Shown piece after piece: positions 46,613 through 55,469 of a stretch of DNA of 64,000 nucleotides (within the stretch, counting starts at the first letter, position 1; the number at the start of each line of letters is the position of its first letter). The stretch is from NCBI GenBank assembly GCA_016716885.1, contig JADJUV010000029.1:1-64000 (forward strand). Direction: 5' to 3'. Under the pieces are notes generated by a model. It had not been told where the DNA came from. It made no database searches and was given only the letters and a program-made list of their open reading frames with translations. This stretch comes from Candidatus Trichofilum aggregatum (GTDB lineage: Bacteria; Chloroflexota; Anaerolineae; Promineifilales; Promineifilaceae). The position numbers and the translations under genes were made by a program.

Positions 46613-47003
46613 GCGCGAATCCTTCCAGTTCGATGAGGGCGGATTTTTGGAAGAAGCCAGCGACTTCAAACAGAGCCATGGCCGGGTAGTAGTTGCCGAA
46701 GTACCGTTTGTGGATGTGGCCGATTTCTTCTAACTTGGACACATAATCGTCCCGGTTGGAGACGAAGATGTTGAGTTTGACGATGTCGGGCATGGTTCCG
46801 CCCGCGGCCGCGACCACCGCCTGTAAGTTTTTCAACACCTGCTCATACTGGGCCACCACATCACCAGGGGAGACGATCTGCCCGTTGGCGTCACTGGCAT
46901 CCTGACCAGCCAGAAAGAGAATGCGGCCGCGTTTGACCAAAATACCATGATTAAACCCACGCGGCGGGGCCAATTGGGGGGGATTGATGATTTGTTTAGA
47001 CAT
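46602..47003 (-). CDS. RidA family enamine/imine deaminase
   Basis: A 133-residue RidA/YjgF protein. RidA hydrolyses reactive enamine or imine intermediates to the ketone and ammonia. Conserved parts are GRILFLAGQDASDANGQIV, VLKNLQAVVAAAGGTMPDIV and YYPAMALFEVAGFFQKSALIEL; the usual substrate-binding Arg region reads YPAMALFEVAGF, so the classical R is replaced and a specialised substrate is likely. The start at 47003 (MSKQIINPP) follows a repeat. It lies between the hydratase and dehydrogenase genes, which suggests it removes an amino group in this pathway. Confidence 0.88.
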   Translation of the reverse strand: MSKQIINPPQLAPPRGFNHGILVKRGRILFLAGQDASDANGQIVSPGDVVAQYEQVLKNLQAVVAAAGGTMPDIVKLNIFVSNRDDYVSKLEEIGHIHKRYFGNYYPAMALFEVAGFFQKSALIELEGFAHIE

Positions 47004-47014
47004 AGAAACATTTA

Positions 47015-47099
47015 GGATTGTGAATGGTGAACTGATCGTGAATTGTGAGGGGAACTCTTCAAAGTTCAGAGTTCCCATTTCCAGTTCACCAGTTCACCG
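47015..47099. repeat. GTGAATGGTGAACTG word repeat
   Basis: GTGAATGGTGAACTG...GTGAATTGTGAG words are followed by CCAGTTCACCAGTTCACC. This is a hairpin between two co-directional genes of the operon. Confidence 0.6.
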
Positions 47100-47891
47100 T
47101 TATCTTCCCGTAAACTTCGGCGTCTGCTTCTCCCGAAACGCCTCAAAAAACAGCCGATGATCTTCCCCCATGAGCATGAGGGCCTGCGCCTGGGCTTCGG
47201 ACTCGATGGCCGAGGCCAAATCCATGTTCCATTCGTTGTTGAGCAGGCGTTTGGTCAGGCCGAGGGCCGTGCTGGGGCCATTGGCGAGACGAGAGGCCCA
47301 GGCTTGCGCGGCCGCGAGCAACTCCTCATGCGCCACCACCTTATTCACCAGGCCCATCCGTTCGGCCTCGTGCGCCGTGATTTTCTCGCCGAAAAAGAGA
47401 ATTTCCGTGGCCCGCCCCATGCCCACGACACGGGGCAGGAGATAAGCCGCGCCCATGTCCGCGCCGGTCAGACCCACGTTGGTGAACAGGAAACGAAAAC
47501 TGGCCTTCTCCGAGGCGATCCGCAAATCTGAGGCCAGGGCGATGACCGCTCCGGCTCCGGCAGTCATACCATTCAGGGCGGCGATGATCGGTTTTTCCAG
47601 GTTACGCATGTTGTAGACGACCGCCCCGGTCATGCGCGTAAAATCCAGATGCCCCTTCACATCCCGCTCCAGCAGTTCGCCGATAATCTCATACACATCG
47701 CCGCCGGAGCAAAACGCCTTGCCCGCCCCGGTGAGAACGACCACCTTCACCTTATCGTCATAGCGCAGTTCTTCCAACAAATCCCGGAACTGGGCATAGA
47801 CGGTGAAGGTCAGGGCGTTCAGCACCTCTGGCCGGTTAAAGGTGATCGTCGCCACCCCTTCGGCAACATCGTAGAGAAAGTCGTAACTCAT
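47100..47891 (-). CDS. Enoyl-CoA hydratase/isomerase family protein
   Basis: A 263-residue crotonase-fold enzyme. The oxyanion-hole segments are GKAFCSGGDVYEI and NGMTAGAGAVIALASDLRIA. The acid/base region is NVGLTGADMGAAYLLPRVVG; an Asp stands near where hydratases carry a Glu, so it may be an isomerase, hydrolase or ring-opening crotonase. It is the first gene of the minus-strand operon and divergent, with 103 bases between, from the FAD/OYE fusion, so a shared promoter region is likely. Confidence 0.92.
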   Translation of the reverse strand: MSYDFLYDVAEGVATITFNRPEVLNALTFTVYAQFRDLLEELRYDDKVKVVVLTGAGKAFCSGGDVYEIIGELLERDVKGHLDFTRMTGAVVYNMRNLEKPIIAALNGMTAGAGAVIALASDLRIASEKASFRFLFTNVGLTGADMGAAYLLPRVVGMGRATEILFFGEKITAHEAERMGLVNKVVAHEELLAAAQAWASRLANGPSTALGLTKRLLNNEWNMDLASAIESEAQAQALMLMGEDHRLFFEAFREKQTPKFTGR

Positions 47892-47994
47892 AAAAACCTC
47901 TTGATTGACGCTTAAGGGTTTTTGCTAACAAAATGGTCGTGGGTAAAAATATAACACATTTCCACAACACTATTCACCCACAAAGAGGCACATT
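47892..47994. promoter_or_regulatory. Divergent intergenic region of the aromatic cluster
   Basis: 103 A+T-rich bases between two divergent start codons. A spaced inverted pair GTGGGT (47939-47944) and ACCCAC (47976-47981) could be an operator. AGAGG at 47984-47988 is the ribosome binding site of the plus-strand gene. Confidence 0.35.
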
Positions 47995-50334
47995 ATGAAA
48001 ATCACCATCGTTGGCGGGGGGCCGGGGGGGTTGTATTTTGCCCTTTTGGCGAAAAAAGAATGGCCGGAGTACGACATCACCGTGTATGAGCGCAACAAGC
48101 CGGATGATACCTTTGGTTTTGGGGTGGTGTTCTCCGATGAGACGTTGGGGACGTACCGGGATTATGATCGGCCGTCCTACGAGGCCATCCGGCGCAATTT
48201 TGCTTACTGGGACGATGTGGAAATCTGGTTTAAGGGGCGCAATTTCCGCTGTGCCGGGAATGGGTTTGCCGGCTGTTCGCGCAAGTCCCTGCTGATGTTG
48301 TTGCAGGAACGCGGCCGCGAACTGGGCGTCAAGATGCAGTTTGAGTGTGACCTGGAGCCAGCCCAACTCGATCAGCCCCCCTTTGCCGACAGTGACCTCA
48401 TCGTGGCCGCCGATGGCATCCACAGCAAAATCCGTGAGGCGCACAAAGCGCATTTTGGCACGACGGTAGATTTGCGCCAGGATTATTTTTGCTGGTTGGG
48501 GTCCAGCCGCGAGTTTGATGCCTTTGAATATTTTTTCCGCGAGACGGAGCATGGGGTGATGGTGGCCCATTGTTACCAGTACGAACCCCAGGCCAGCACC
48601 TGGGTCATCGAGATGCCCCCGGCTACCTGGTTGGGTTGGGGGTTTGACAAACTGGATGCGCTGAATGGGGAGCATATCCCGGTGTTGGAGCAGATTTTTG
48701 CTGAAGAACTGGCAGGGCATCCCCTCATCAACAACCGCTCCTTGTGGCGGCAATTCCCCACCATCGCCAACCACACCTGGGTGAAGGAGAACATCGTCCT
48801 GATGGGGGACGCCAAAGCCACCGCCCATTACTCCATCGGCTCAGGGACGAAGCTGGCGATGGAAGATGCGATTGCCCTGTTGGAAGCGTTGCGGGGGACG
48901 GATTCAGTCGCGGCCGCGCTGCACCATTACGACACCGCCCGCCGTGAGGATGTGGAAAAGACCCAACACACGGCCAACGTCTCCCTGGAATGGTTCGAGG
49001 CCATGGAACGGCATTGGCAACTAGAGCCGGAGCAGTTCGCCTTTGGCGTCATGTCCCGCTCCAAACAGATCACCCTGGATGAACTGATGGTGCGCGATGA
49101 ACAGTTCGCCCGTCCCATCCAGAACTGGTTCCTCGACAAAGTGCGCCAACAGGGGTTCCCGGTTGCCGCCAACACGCCCCCCATGTTCACCCCGTTCCGC
49201 CTGCGCGAGATGGTCGTGACCAACCGGGTCGTCGTCTCGCCGATGGCCCAATATTCGGCGGTGGATGGGGTTCCCAACGACTGGCACTTCGTCCATCTGG
49301 CGAGCCGCGCCGTGGGGGGAGCGGGTCTGCTGTTTGTGGAGATGACCTGCCCCGCCCCGGACGCCCGGATTACGCCGGGGTGTACCGGGTTGTGGAACGA
49401 CGAACAATGTGCCGCCTTCGCCCGGATGGTGACTTTCGTCCACGAGAACAGCCAGGCCAAAATTTGTATGCAGTTGGGTCATGCCGGGCGCAAAGGGTCT
49501 ACGCAGGTGGGTTGGGAAGACGAGAACCATCCCCTGCCCGATGGCAACTGGCCGGTGGTGGCCCCCTCGGCCATCCCGTACTACCCGGACAGCCAGCTAC
49601 CCCTCGAACTGAGCCGGGCGGACATGGCCCGGATTGTGGCCGAGTTTGTGCGGTCAACCGAGTATGCCGAGGCCGCCGGGTTTGACATGCTGGAAATCCA
49701 CATGGCCCACGGCTACCTGCTGGCGAGTTTCATTTCGCCGCTGACGAACCGACGCACGGATGAATACGGGGGTGACATTGGCAACCGGATGCGTTTCCCG
49801 CTAGAAGTTTTCTCCGCCTGCCGGGCTGTCTGGCCTGCCCACAAACCGATGTCGGTGCGGCTGTCGGCGACGGACTGGTTTCCGGGGGGGCTGAGGGGTG
49901 AGGAGTTGCTCGCGGCCGCGACCCTGCTCAAAAACGCCGGTGTAGATTTGCTGGACGTGTCCACCGGGCAGACCGTACCCGACCAACAACCTATCTATGG
50001 CCGCATGTACCAGACCCCCTTTGCCGACAAAATCCGGCTGGAAGTGGGTATTCCCACGATGGCGGTGGGAGCCATCACGACGCCGGATCAGGTGAACACC
50101 ATTTTGTTGCAGGGGCGGGCGGATCTGGTGGCGTTGGCGCGGCCGCATCTCACCGACCCGTACTTTACCTTGCACGCGGCCGCGTTGTACAACTATCGCG
50201 GTATCCAATGGCCGAAACAATATTGGAGCGGCCGCAATCAGCTTTACCGGCTGGCGGAGCGGGAGCGGGCGGAGTGGTTGGAGAATAAGCGGGCGTTGCG
50301 GCCGCGGAGTCATGCAGTGAATAGTGAGGAATAG
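47995..50334 (+). CDS. FAD monooxygenase/old yellow enzyme fusion (anthraniloyl-CoA monooxygenase-like)
   Basis: A 779-residue fusion. The N-terminal half (about 1-380) is an aromatic hydroxylase: IVGGGPGGLYFALLAKK, then AADGIHSKIREA, then VLMGDAKATAHYSIGSGTK. The C-terminal half (about 390-770) is an OYE-type FMN reductase: LREMVVTNRVVVSPMAQYS, MCMQLGHAGRKGS-like and AHGYLLASFISPLTNRR. Known proteins with this order are 2-aminobenzoyl-CoA monooxygenase/reductases and annotated salicylyl-CoA 5-hydroxylase/oxidoreductase fusions. With RidA, hydratase and acyl-CoA dehydrogenase next door, aerobic dearomatisation of an aminobenzoyl-CoA is likely. The CoA ligase is not in the window. Confidence 0.9.
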   Translation: MKITIVGGGPGGLYFALLAKKEWPEYDITVYERNKPDDTFGFGVVFSDETLGTYRDYDRPSYEAIRRNFAYWDDVEIWFKGRNFRCAGNGFAGCSRKSLLMLLQERGRELGVKMQFECDLEPAQLDQPPFADSDLIVAADGIHSKIREAHKAHFGTTVDLRQDYFCWLGSSREFDAFEYFFRETEHGVMVAHCYQYEPQASTWVIEMPPATWLGWGFDKLDALNGEHIPVLEQIFAEELAGHPLINNRSLWRQFPTIANHTWVKENIVLMGDAKATAHYSIGSGTKLAMEDAIALLEALRGTDSVAAALHHYDTARREDVEKTQHTANVSLEWFEAMERHWQLEPEQFAFGVMSRSKQITLDELMVRDEQFARPIQNWFLDKVRQQGFPVAANTPPMFTPFRLREMVVTNRVVVSPMAQYSAVDGVPNDWHFVHLASRAVGGAGLLFVEMTCPAPDARITPGCTGLWNDEQCAAFARMVTFVHENSQAKICMQLGHAGRKGSTQVGWEDENHPLPDGNWPVVAPSAIPYYPDSQLPLELSRADMARIVAEFVRSTEYAEAAGFDMLEIHMAHGYLLASFISPLTNRRTDEYGGDIGNRMRFPLEVFSACRAVWPAHKPMSVRLSATDWFPGGLRGEELLAAATLLKNAGVDLLDVSTGQTVPDQQPIYGRMYQTPFADKIRLEVGIPTMAVGAITTPDQVNTILLQGRADLVALARPHLTDPYFTLHAAALYNYRGIQWPKQYWSGRNQLYRLAERERAEWLENKRALRPRSHAVNSEE

Positions 50335-50663
50335 GGCGGGACAGGTGGGACGGAATCAAGGTTAAACGGAGAGCCTACCTTCCCACCTGTCTCACCCGCT
50401 TTGCCCACCCCCGCCAGGGGTTAAAACCCCCGGCTGATAGAACAAAGTCCACTGGAAGTGGACTGGGGAGGGGTTCTCCAGTGCGCTTTAGCGTACTTGA
50501 TGTATCAGCGGTAGATTTCAATCTACCTCTACCGTGGCGGTTCGCGGCCGCAAATCCCCAAAATAGCCTATAGTATCCCCATTCTTTATCCGTGTTTCTG
50601 CCATCCGTGTTAAGTGAAGTGCCGTATATTTTGGTAATATTTTTTGAAGGAGAGGATTATCCG
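50335..50663. repeat. Intergenic hairpins after monooxygenase
   Basis: Several stems: GGGGTTAAAACCCC, AGTCCACTGGAAGTGGACT (50447-50465), and GGTAGATTTCAATCTACC (50510-50527), then an octamer palindrome at 50544. These look like REP-type sequences; no gene is supported. Confidence 0.55.
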
Positions 50664-51516
50664 ATGGATACCCCAAAGAAAATTCAACTTCGTGATTTTT
50701 ATAACCAGGCTGGTCATCTATTCCCATTATTTGTCCGTGAGGGGATCGAGCAACGCCTTAAACTTCAAGATGCATTTAACGAAGCTTCAAATGTTTATAT
50801 TCAACTTCACGGCGATCTTATGCGGTCAGTCCAAACTTTAAATGAACAGGACGGTCAATGTGAAAGGCGTAGTGCATTCAGATCCGCTTTTGCATTTTTT
50901 GAAGGTGTTATCAACACTTTAGCAAACGTCTCATTAATAGCTGACAACGCAAGACTTTCCAACTGTTGTCTTATCTGAAATAAAGAGAGCTGCACTCACG
51001 GAAATGGATTACAACGTTCAAGACAACGGGGTGTAAAGCCCGCCAGAAAAAAAGTTCAACTTAAAATGCGGGTAGTGTTTGTCTATCAAATAATGTGCGA
51101 GCTATTTGCGCTCAAATCCAAGCTAGATAGGGGAGGAGGTAGCGGTTGGGATGAATTTCTTTCTGCAATAAAGAAACGCGACAGTCTAACCCCATCCGAG
51201 AACAATAGATGACTTGTCAGTTAAAGATGTAGACATGGTAAACCTTCAGAAAGCTATGAATTGGTTCAATAACAGCTTTGGTGCGGTTATTACCGAATTG
51301 CGCAGTGTGATACCGGAAGAGGTGCATGAATTTACTGAGTATAGAGAGGAAACTAGCCGGACCATTGCTAAGTTCCAGTGGATTTCTGAAAGAGCCATAA
51401 AAATTGAGTTGCTTATCAACCGAATCCGGGCTAATGAAAGTATTGAAGAAAAAGAAGTTATAGAAGCTGACAAAGCCTTGAGAGAAATTGTTACCGAGTC
51501 GCTTCAGAATAGGTAA
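50664..51516 (+). pseudogene. Unknown protein gene in low-G+C segment, broken by three frameshifts
   Basis: Four pieces join into a protein of about 285 residues. It starts at 50664 (MDTPKKIQLRDFYNQAG, with AAGGAG upstream). From about 50944 the frame with DFPTVVLSEIKRAALTEMDY continues. From 51036 the piece is VQLKMRVVFVYQIMCELFAL, and from about 51205 IDDLSVKDVDMVNLQKAMNW to the stop. The segment is visibly richer in A+T than the flanks and has no octamer palindrome, consistent with foreign origin. I do not recognise the family; it is helical and soluble. Confidence 0.6.
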
Positions 51517-51528
51517 CATTTGCTGACG

Positions 51529-51603
51529 GCGATTGGATTGAGACGTTGGGAACAAGGAACAAAACTGGTGGATAGCCGCACCATCCCCTTCCCCGTACCA
51601 TAA
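51529..51603 (+). pseudogene. 3' remnant of a small gene paralogous to the one at 52699
   Basis: The last 24 codons (AIGLRRWEQGTKLVDSRT, then IPFPVP) and the following 35 bases match the end and downstream DNA of the gene at 52699-52964 (AIGLWCQEQGIELVDRRG, RVIPFPEP). The 5' part is missing where the low-G+C segment ends. Confidence 0.7.
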
Positions 51604-51673
51604 AACACACAGGGATTGACGCCCCATTTAATCAAGGGTATGGTTTAGCCAGAACCAAAACGAGGGCAGATTT

Positions 51674-51983
51674 ATGGACACAACCTACGTAGAACAACGG
51701 GAACAAGATTACTGGATCAGCAACAGCCGCGTCTCTCTGGCTTCGGTGGTGCTGGCCTTCCGGGACGGCCTTGCGCCTGAAACGATTGCCGCTGAATGTT
51801 TCCCTACCCTCTCGCTGGAGCAGGTTTATGGCGCGATCACTTACTACCTTGAGCCATCGCCAAGAGGTAGACACATACCTCAAACGGCGTGAAACAGAGT
51901 TTGCCGCTTTACAAAAATCTACCCATGATCCCGCTTTCGCCCGTAAGCTGGCTCAGACCCGCCGCCAACATCAACTCGCCTGA
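51674..51983 (+). pseudogene. DUF433 antitoxin-like protein, one frameshift
   Basis: About 102 residues if repaired. The DUF433 helix-turn-helix core reads WISNSRVSLASVVLAFRDGL and AAECFPTLSLEQVYGAITYYL. At about 51850 the frame changes; the tail LSHRQEVDTYLKRRETEFAA continues in the next frame to the stop at 51983. The toxin starts two bases later. DUF433 proteins are DNA-binding antitoxins of PIN-like toxins. The shift may be an error or a real lesion leaving the toxin unpaired. Confidence 0.82.
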
Positions 51984-51985
51984 TC

Positions 51986-52336
51986 ATGCGTATTCGTTTT
52001 CAAGCCGACGCTGATTTGAACCAGATTATCGTCCGGGCTACCTTGCGCCTGGAACCGACCATTGATTTTCAGACGGCGACCGCGGCCGCGTTGTCGGGTT
52101 TGGATGATAGGGCGGTGTTGCACACGGCCGCGCAAGATAACCGCATTCTCGTTTCCCACGATTTACGAACCATGCCCCATCATTTTGCCAACTTTATCGA
52201 GAACGAAGAAAGCCCAGGCCTCATCATCGTATCGCAAAAACTGCCTGTTTCACAGGTAGCGGAAGAACTTCTCCTCATCTGGTTAGCCAGCGAACCTGAA
52301 GATTGGCTCAATCAAATTCGCACCTTACCCCTATAA
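51986..52336 (+). CDS. DUF5615 PIN-like toxin
   Basis: A 116-residue PIN-like (Mut7-C/DUF5615) protein. The first acidic site is in FQADADLNQIIVRATLR, the second in GLDDRAVLHTAAQ, and the third in RILVSHDLRTMPHHF, as in this family of presumed RNases. It follows DUF433 by two bases, the usual antitoxin-toxin order. Paired Ala codons in TATAAALSG come from an octamer palindrome at 52082. Confidence 0.88.
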   Translation: MRIRFQADADLNQIIVRATLRLEPTIDFQTATAAALSGLDDRAVLHTAAQDNRILVSHDLRTMPHHFANFIENEESPGLIIVSQKLPVSQVAEELLLIWLASEPEDWLNQIRTLPL

Positions 52337-52457
52337 AAAGCGGAAACAGTCAGCAGTTATCAGTCACCAGTGAGCGGTAGGGGTGGGGCAACCAGGGGGA
52401 AGGGTGGGAGAAACAAGAAGGCTTGGTTCCCGGTTGCCTCACTCCGGTTTGCCAGAG

Positions 52458-52576
52458 GGTGGTTTCATTTCGGTTGAGCGTTCGTCCAGTGCCTGGCACG
52501 GGGCAGAAAAGCCTAGTCAGACCAAATTTTACCGCCCCGTGCCAGGCACTCATTGTTCCAACTCATTGGAACACAC
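52458..52576. repeat. Palindromic element family 2, copy 2
   Basis: Inner arms AGTGCCTGGCACGGGGC (52488-52504) and GCCCCGTGCCAGGCACT (52534-52550). The core AGAAAAGCCTAGTCA is in the same orientation as copy 1. The outer arm ends GGAACACACCC. The rest of 52337-52698 holds a CAGTTATCAGTCACCAGTG word and nothing coding. Confidence 0.82.
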
Positions 52577-52698
52577 CCTTTGCCAGATAAACCCCTGGCC
52601 TGACACGGGGGCGAGCAGGTGGGAAGCGGGTTTCCCGTTTGACCAACATCTGGCCCACCTGCCCCGCCCCTACTAATGACTTCATGGAGAAATAGGTG

Positions 52699-52964
52699 AT
52701 GACGTTAGAAGAAAAATACCCCTTTATTGCCAGTTGGGTACGAGATGGGGAGATTCGGATCGGTCGGTCGTCTAGCTATCGTGAGGAACCACATGCAGGG
52801 GTGTTTATGTCTGGGGGGACACCGCCTGGTATAGCGATGAGCCGTTTGGTTCGTTGGATGAGGTGTTTGAGCAGATGGAACGGGCGATTGGGCTGTGGTG
52901 TCAGGAGCAGGGGATAGAACTGGTGGATAGGCGCGGCCGCGTTATCCCCTTTCCCGAACCATAA
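52699..52964 (+). pseudogene. Small hypothetical protein (MTLEEKYPF family), one frameshift
   Basis: About 88 residues if repaired: MTLEEKYPFIASWVRDGEI, then GVFMSGG; after a G6 run (52813-52818) the next frame continues DTAWYSDEPFGSLDEVFEQM to RVIPFPEP. I recall similar small proteins in cyanobacterial and Chloroflexota genomes near toxin-antitoxin genes; no function is known. The homopolymer suggests a consensus error. A truncated paralogue lies at 51529. Confidence 0.65.
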
Positions 52965-53080
52965 AACACCCAGGGATTGACGCCGCATCTAATCAAGTGA
53001 TTGATTTGCCGCGTTGTCCAGTTTAGATGATAAATGGGTGCAAAGTGGCCGGGGCGCGTGGGGTTGTCTGGCTGAAAGCA

Positions 53081-53122
53081 AACGGCCGTTTGTCCCACCT
53101 CCCCGTGAGACAAACGGCCGTT
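53081..53122. terminator. Hairpin between convergent genes
   Basis: AACGGCCGTTTGTC and GACAAACGGCCGTT form a perfect 14-bp stem around a 14-base loop, just beyond the carbonic anhydrase stop on the minus strand. A clear T-run is lacking. Confidence 0.65.
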
Positions 53123-53145
53123 CATACAGGCTCACCTAACCGCTA

Positions 53146-54259
53146 TTACGGTGTTCCGTCTAACTGCAAACCTTGCTCAATGACTGGTTGTAGGGGGCGG
53201 TTATTACCCGCAATGATATGGTTGAAGTCAGCAATTTGCTCCGCCGACATTTCAACCGGGGTTTTCATAACCGACCAAATAACCTCTTCGGAACAAGGGG
53301 GCGTGGTTAATGAACCACTGTAGCGATAGACCGTTTGCTCCGTCGGCAGCAAATCGGCGACCTGTACGGTCGCGCCCGTGGCAATAATACCTATCTGCTC
53401 TTCAGGTAAATGATCCCTAACCGAGGTAAAGCCGTATTTTCCGCCCCTCGGCGATAAATACCCCCCACGGCTACTTCCCGTTTGCATCCTGGTGGACCAG
53501 ATGCATTTCAATGGGATAGTCCTGGCCTTCAACGGTATGTTCGCTGGGGGCGTGGAAATGAAATTGTTTCAATTCGTACGTTCCGCCGTTGATGACTATC
53601 TGGCTACCGGCAACGACATTGACCTGAACCGTGTGCCCATTGTTGATAATATTGACGGTCGTTTCCTTATAGTCAAAAACGATATTCGCCAAATCAGTCA
53701 CGGCGGCATTGGTTAGATCGATCGGCGACTGTTCCTGACCAGTACCACACGTTTCATAATAGTCACTCAGTTCAGCCCATTCTGCCGGTTCCCCGTCTTC
53801 ATACCCAAAGTGCGGATAAATTACCACACACTGTTTCTCCCCCGCCGAAGCGACATAATCCCGCAACGTGTTCTCATGCTCCATCAGCAACCACTCGTGG
53901 CCTACAGACGTTTCCTGGTCGTGTGTTTCACGGTCTTCCAATTGGAAATAAGGGGTGAGCACGGGCGGGGATTGGTTCGTATCATGCCATACCGCCGTAA
54001 TCTCAGCACCACTGAGATTGAGGAATCGGAGCATCACATTTCCTGCCGTTGGGGCGGGAATATCGGCAACATCGCAGGTGATTGCTTCCTCATTGGCCGA
54101 TTCTTCGGATTCGGCTCGCGTTTCATCTGTGGTCGTCACTTCCGTTGGTCCTGGTTCATCATCACCAGGCAACAAGTCAGTTATTGATTCTGTCGTCGGC
54201 GTTGAACACGCTGCCAGGACAAAAAGTAACAGCACGATAAGGGCCAGGGTCTTCTTCAT
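53146..54259 (-). pseudogene. Lipoprotein with VHL-beta-like domain fused to alpha-carbonic anhydrase; frameshifted
   Basis: The lipoprotein signal LLLFVLAAC has its lipobox Cys at 18. Residues about 74-148 (MLRFLNLSGAEITAVWHD, ETSVGHEWLLMEHEN) resemble the beta domain of von Hippel-Lindau proteins. From about 152 an alpha-carbonic anhydrase follows: EQSPIDLTN, then zinc ligands in QFHFHAPSEH (His234, His236) and EMHLVH (His253). The frame breaks after DANGK at about 53471 and again near 53435; VRDHLPEEQIGIIATG and YRYSGSLTTPPCSEEV continue to 53146. AGGAG precedes the start at 54259. If intact it hydrates CO2 outside the cell. Confidence 0.85.
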
Positions 54260-54995
54260 TAGGTTTACTCCTTTATGCATGGATGGATGGAATGTTTTAT
54301 GGCCAGACCTGGAATCTGGCTGATAGTTTACCAGTGTTTCTGTAAATTTCGCCAAAGTAGGCCTTGAAATAACCAGGAAGACATACCCGCAATTTTCCAC
54401 TCATGGTCTGGACAAGCCAGAGCACTATCTTTGCAGTTTTGGTATGGATGCCTTGATCAACTGCATCCTGTCATGCTGAGAGTATCCACGGGCACTCCGC
54501 CCGTGGGTACGCTCAGAATGACAAGTTTAGGGTAGCGTTTTGCCGTTTAAGAAAAAGTGCAAACATAGTGCCAGAGCTAAAGAGGTTTTGCCACGAGTTA
54601 AACGAATTGGCACGAATAGGCAAATAAAGATTCATGCCAATTCACGTTCTCGTTCCACGCTCCGCGTGGAATGCTCCCTTCGACGCTCTGCGTCGCGCAG
54701 AACGCAGAGCGTACTACATCTTACCAAAGGTGGGCCTATGTTTTTATGACAAGCCTTGGCATCAGTTTGTCGCCGAAAAACCGCGCCGTTAGGTTTCCCC
54801 CTTCCCGGCGGGAAGGGGGTAGAGGGCTGGGTCTTCAGGCTAAATTTACCCAAGCGTTCTATAAAGTTGTAGTAGGAATGCGTTCTGATACCTGAATAGG
54901 CACGAAAATCAGTATTAATCCCCGCCATCGGTGGATAATTTTCTGGCGCACTAGACAAGAAATTGACTCGTCAAAGCGCTAGATGACCGGGCCGC
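54260..54995. repeat. 736-bp intergenic region with hairpins and word repeats
   Basis: It contains CACGGGCACTCCGCCCGTGG, GTTCCACGCTCCGCGTGGAA, CGACGCTCTGCGTCGCGCAG and a TTTGTCGCCG(G)AAAA...TTCCCCCTTCCC...GGAAGGGGG block (54765-54850) that recurs at 56960-57125. CCACGAGTTAAACGAATTGG belongs to the widespread ACGAATT word. No gene is supported. Confidence 0.6.
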
Positions 54996-55469
54996 CTAAT
55001 GCATGATTAGTTGCACCTGTTGCCAATGGGCGCGGTCGTGTTGCACCACCAGGTGCAGGAGTTCGTGCATACTGGTGGGGCCAAAAAAGGCGTGGCGGCC
55101 GCGTCGTTGCCACATGGCTTCGGGTAAATCTTGCAAGAGGGTAATGGTGATCTGGCGCGCGGCCGCGAACGCCTCCAGTGCCCTCTCTCCATCTTGTTGC
55201 TGATACCCCCGCTCCTCAGTCCAGCGATCCGGGTCAGCTCCAGCAATAAAAGCGTTATCGGTGGTGATGAGGTCACGAAAGCGGACCTGATGAACCTCAC
55301 GTTCAACATCACGCAGGTGACACATCAATTCGGTGAGAGACCACTCTTGTAGGGAAGGCCGATAATGCCAATCCAGGGCCGCGGCCGCGCCTGATGGCCG
55401 CAATCAGCATCTCTCCTTAAAATGGGCCAATTCTAAAAGCAAGGTGGGAACAGGGTCTGAATCGTGCAT
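54996..55469 (-). pseudogene. DinB-family protein with apparent internal stop/double frameshift
   Basis: The start is ATG 55469 (MHDSDPVPTLLLELAHFKER), overlapping the HAD stop as TAATG. In this frame a TGA follows at 55404-55406. The same frame then continues open as AAAALDWHYRPSLQEWSLTE to the end, with HLRDVEREVHQ and HELLHLVVQHDRAH giving the DinB metal His pattern. A detour through another frame (LIAAIR) between about 55408 and 55385 reads better, suggesting two small indels, one beside the palindrome at 55381. Probable consensus errors. Confidence 0.72.
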
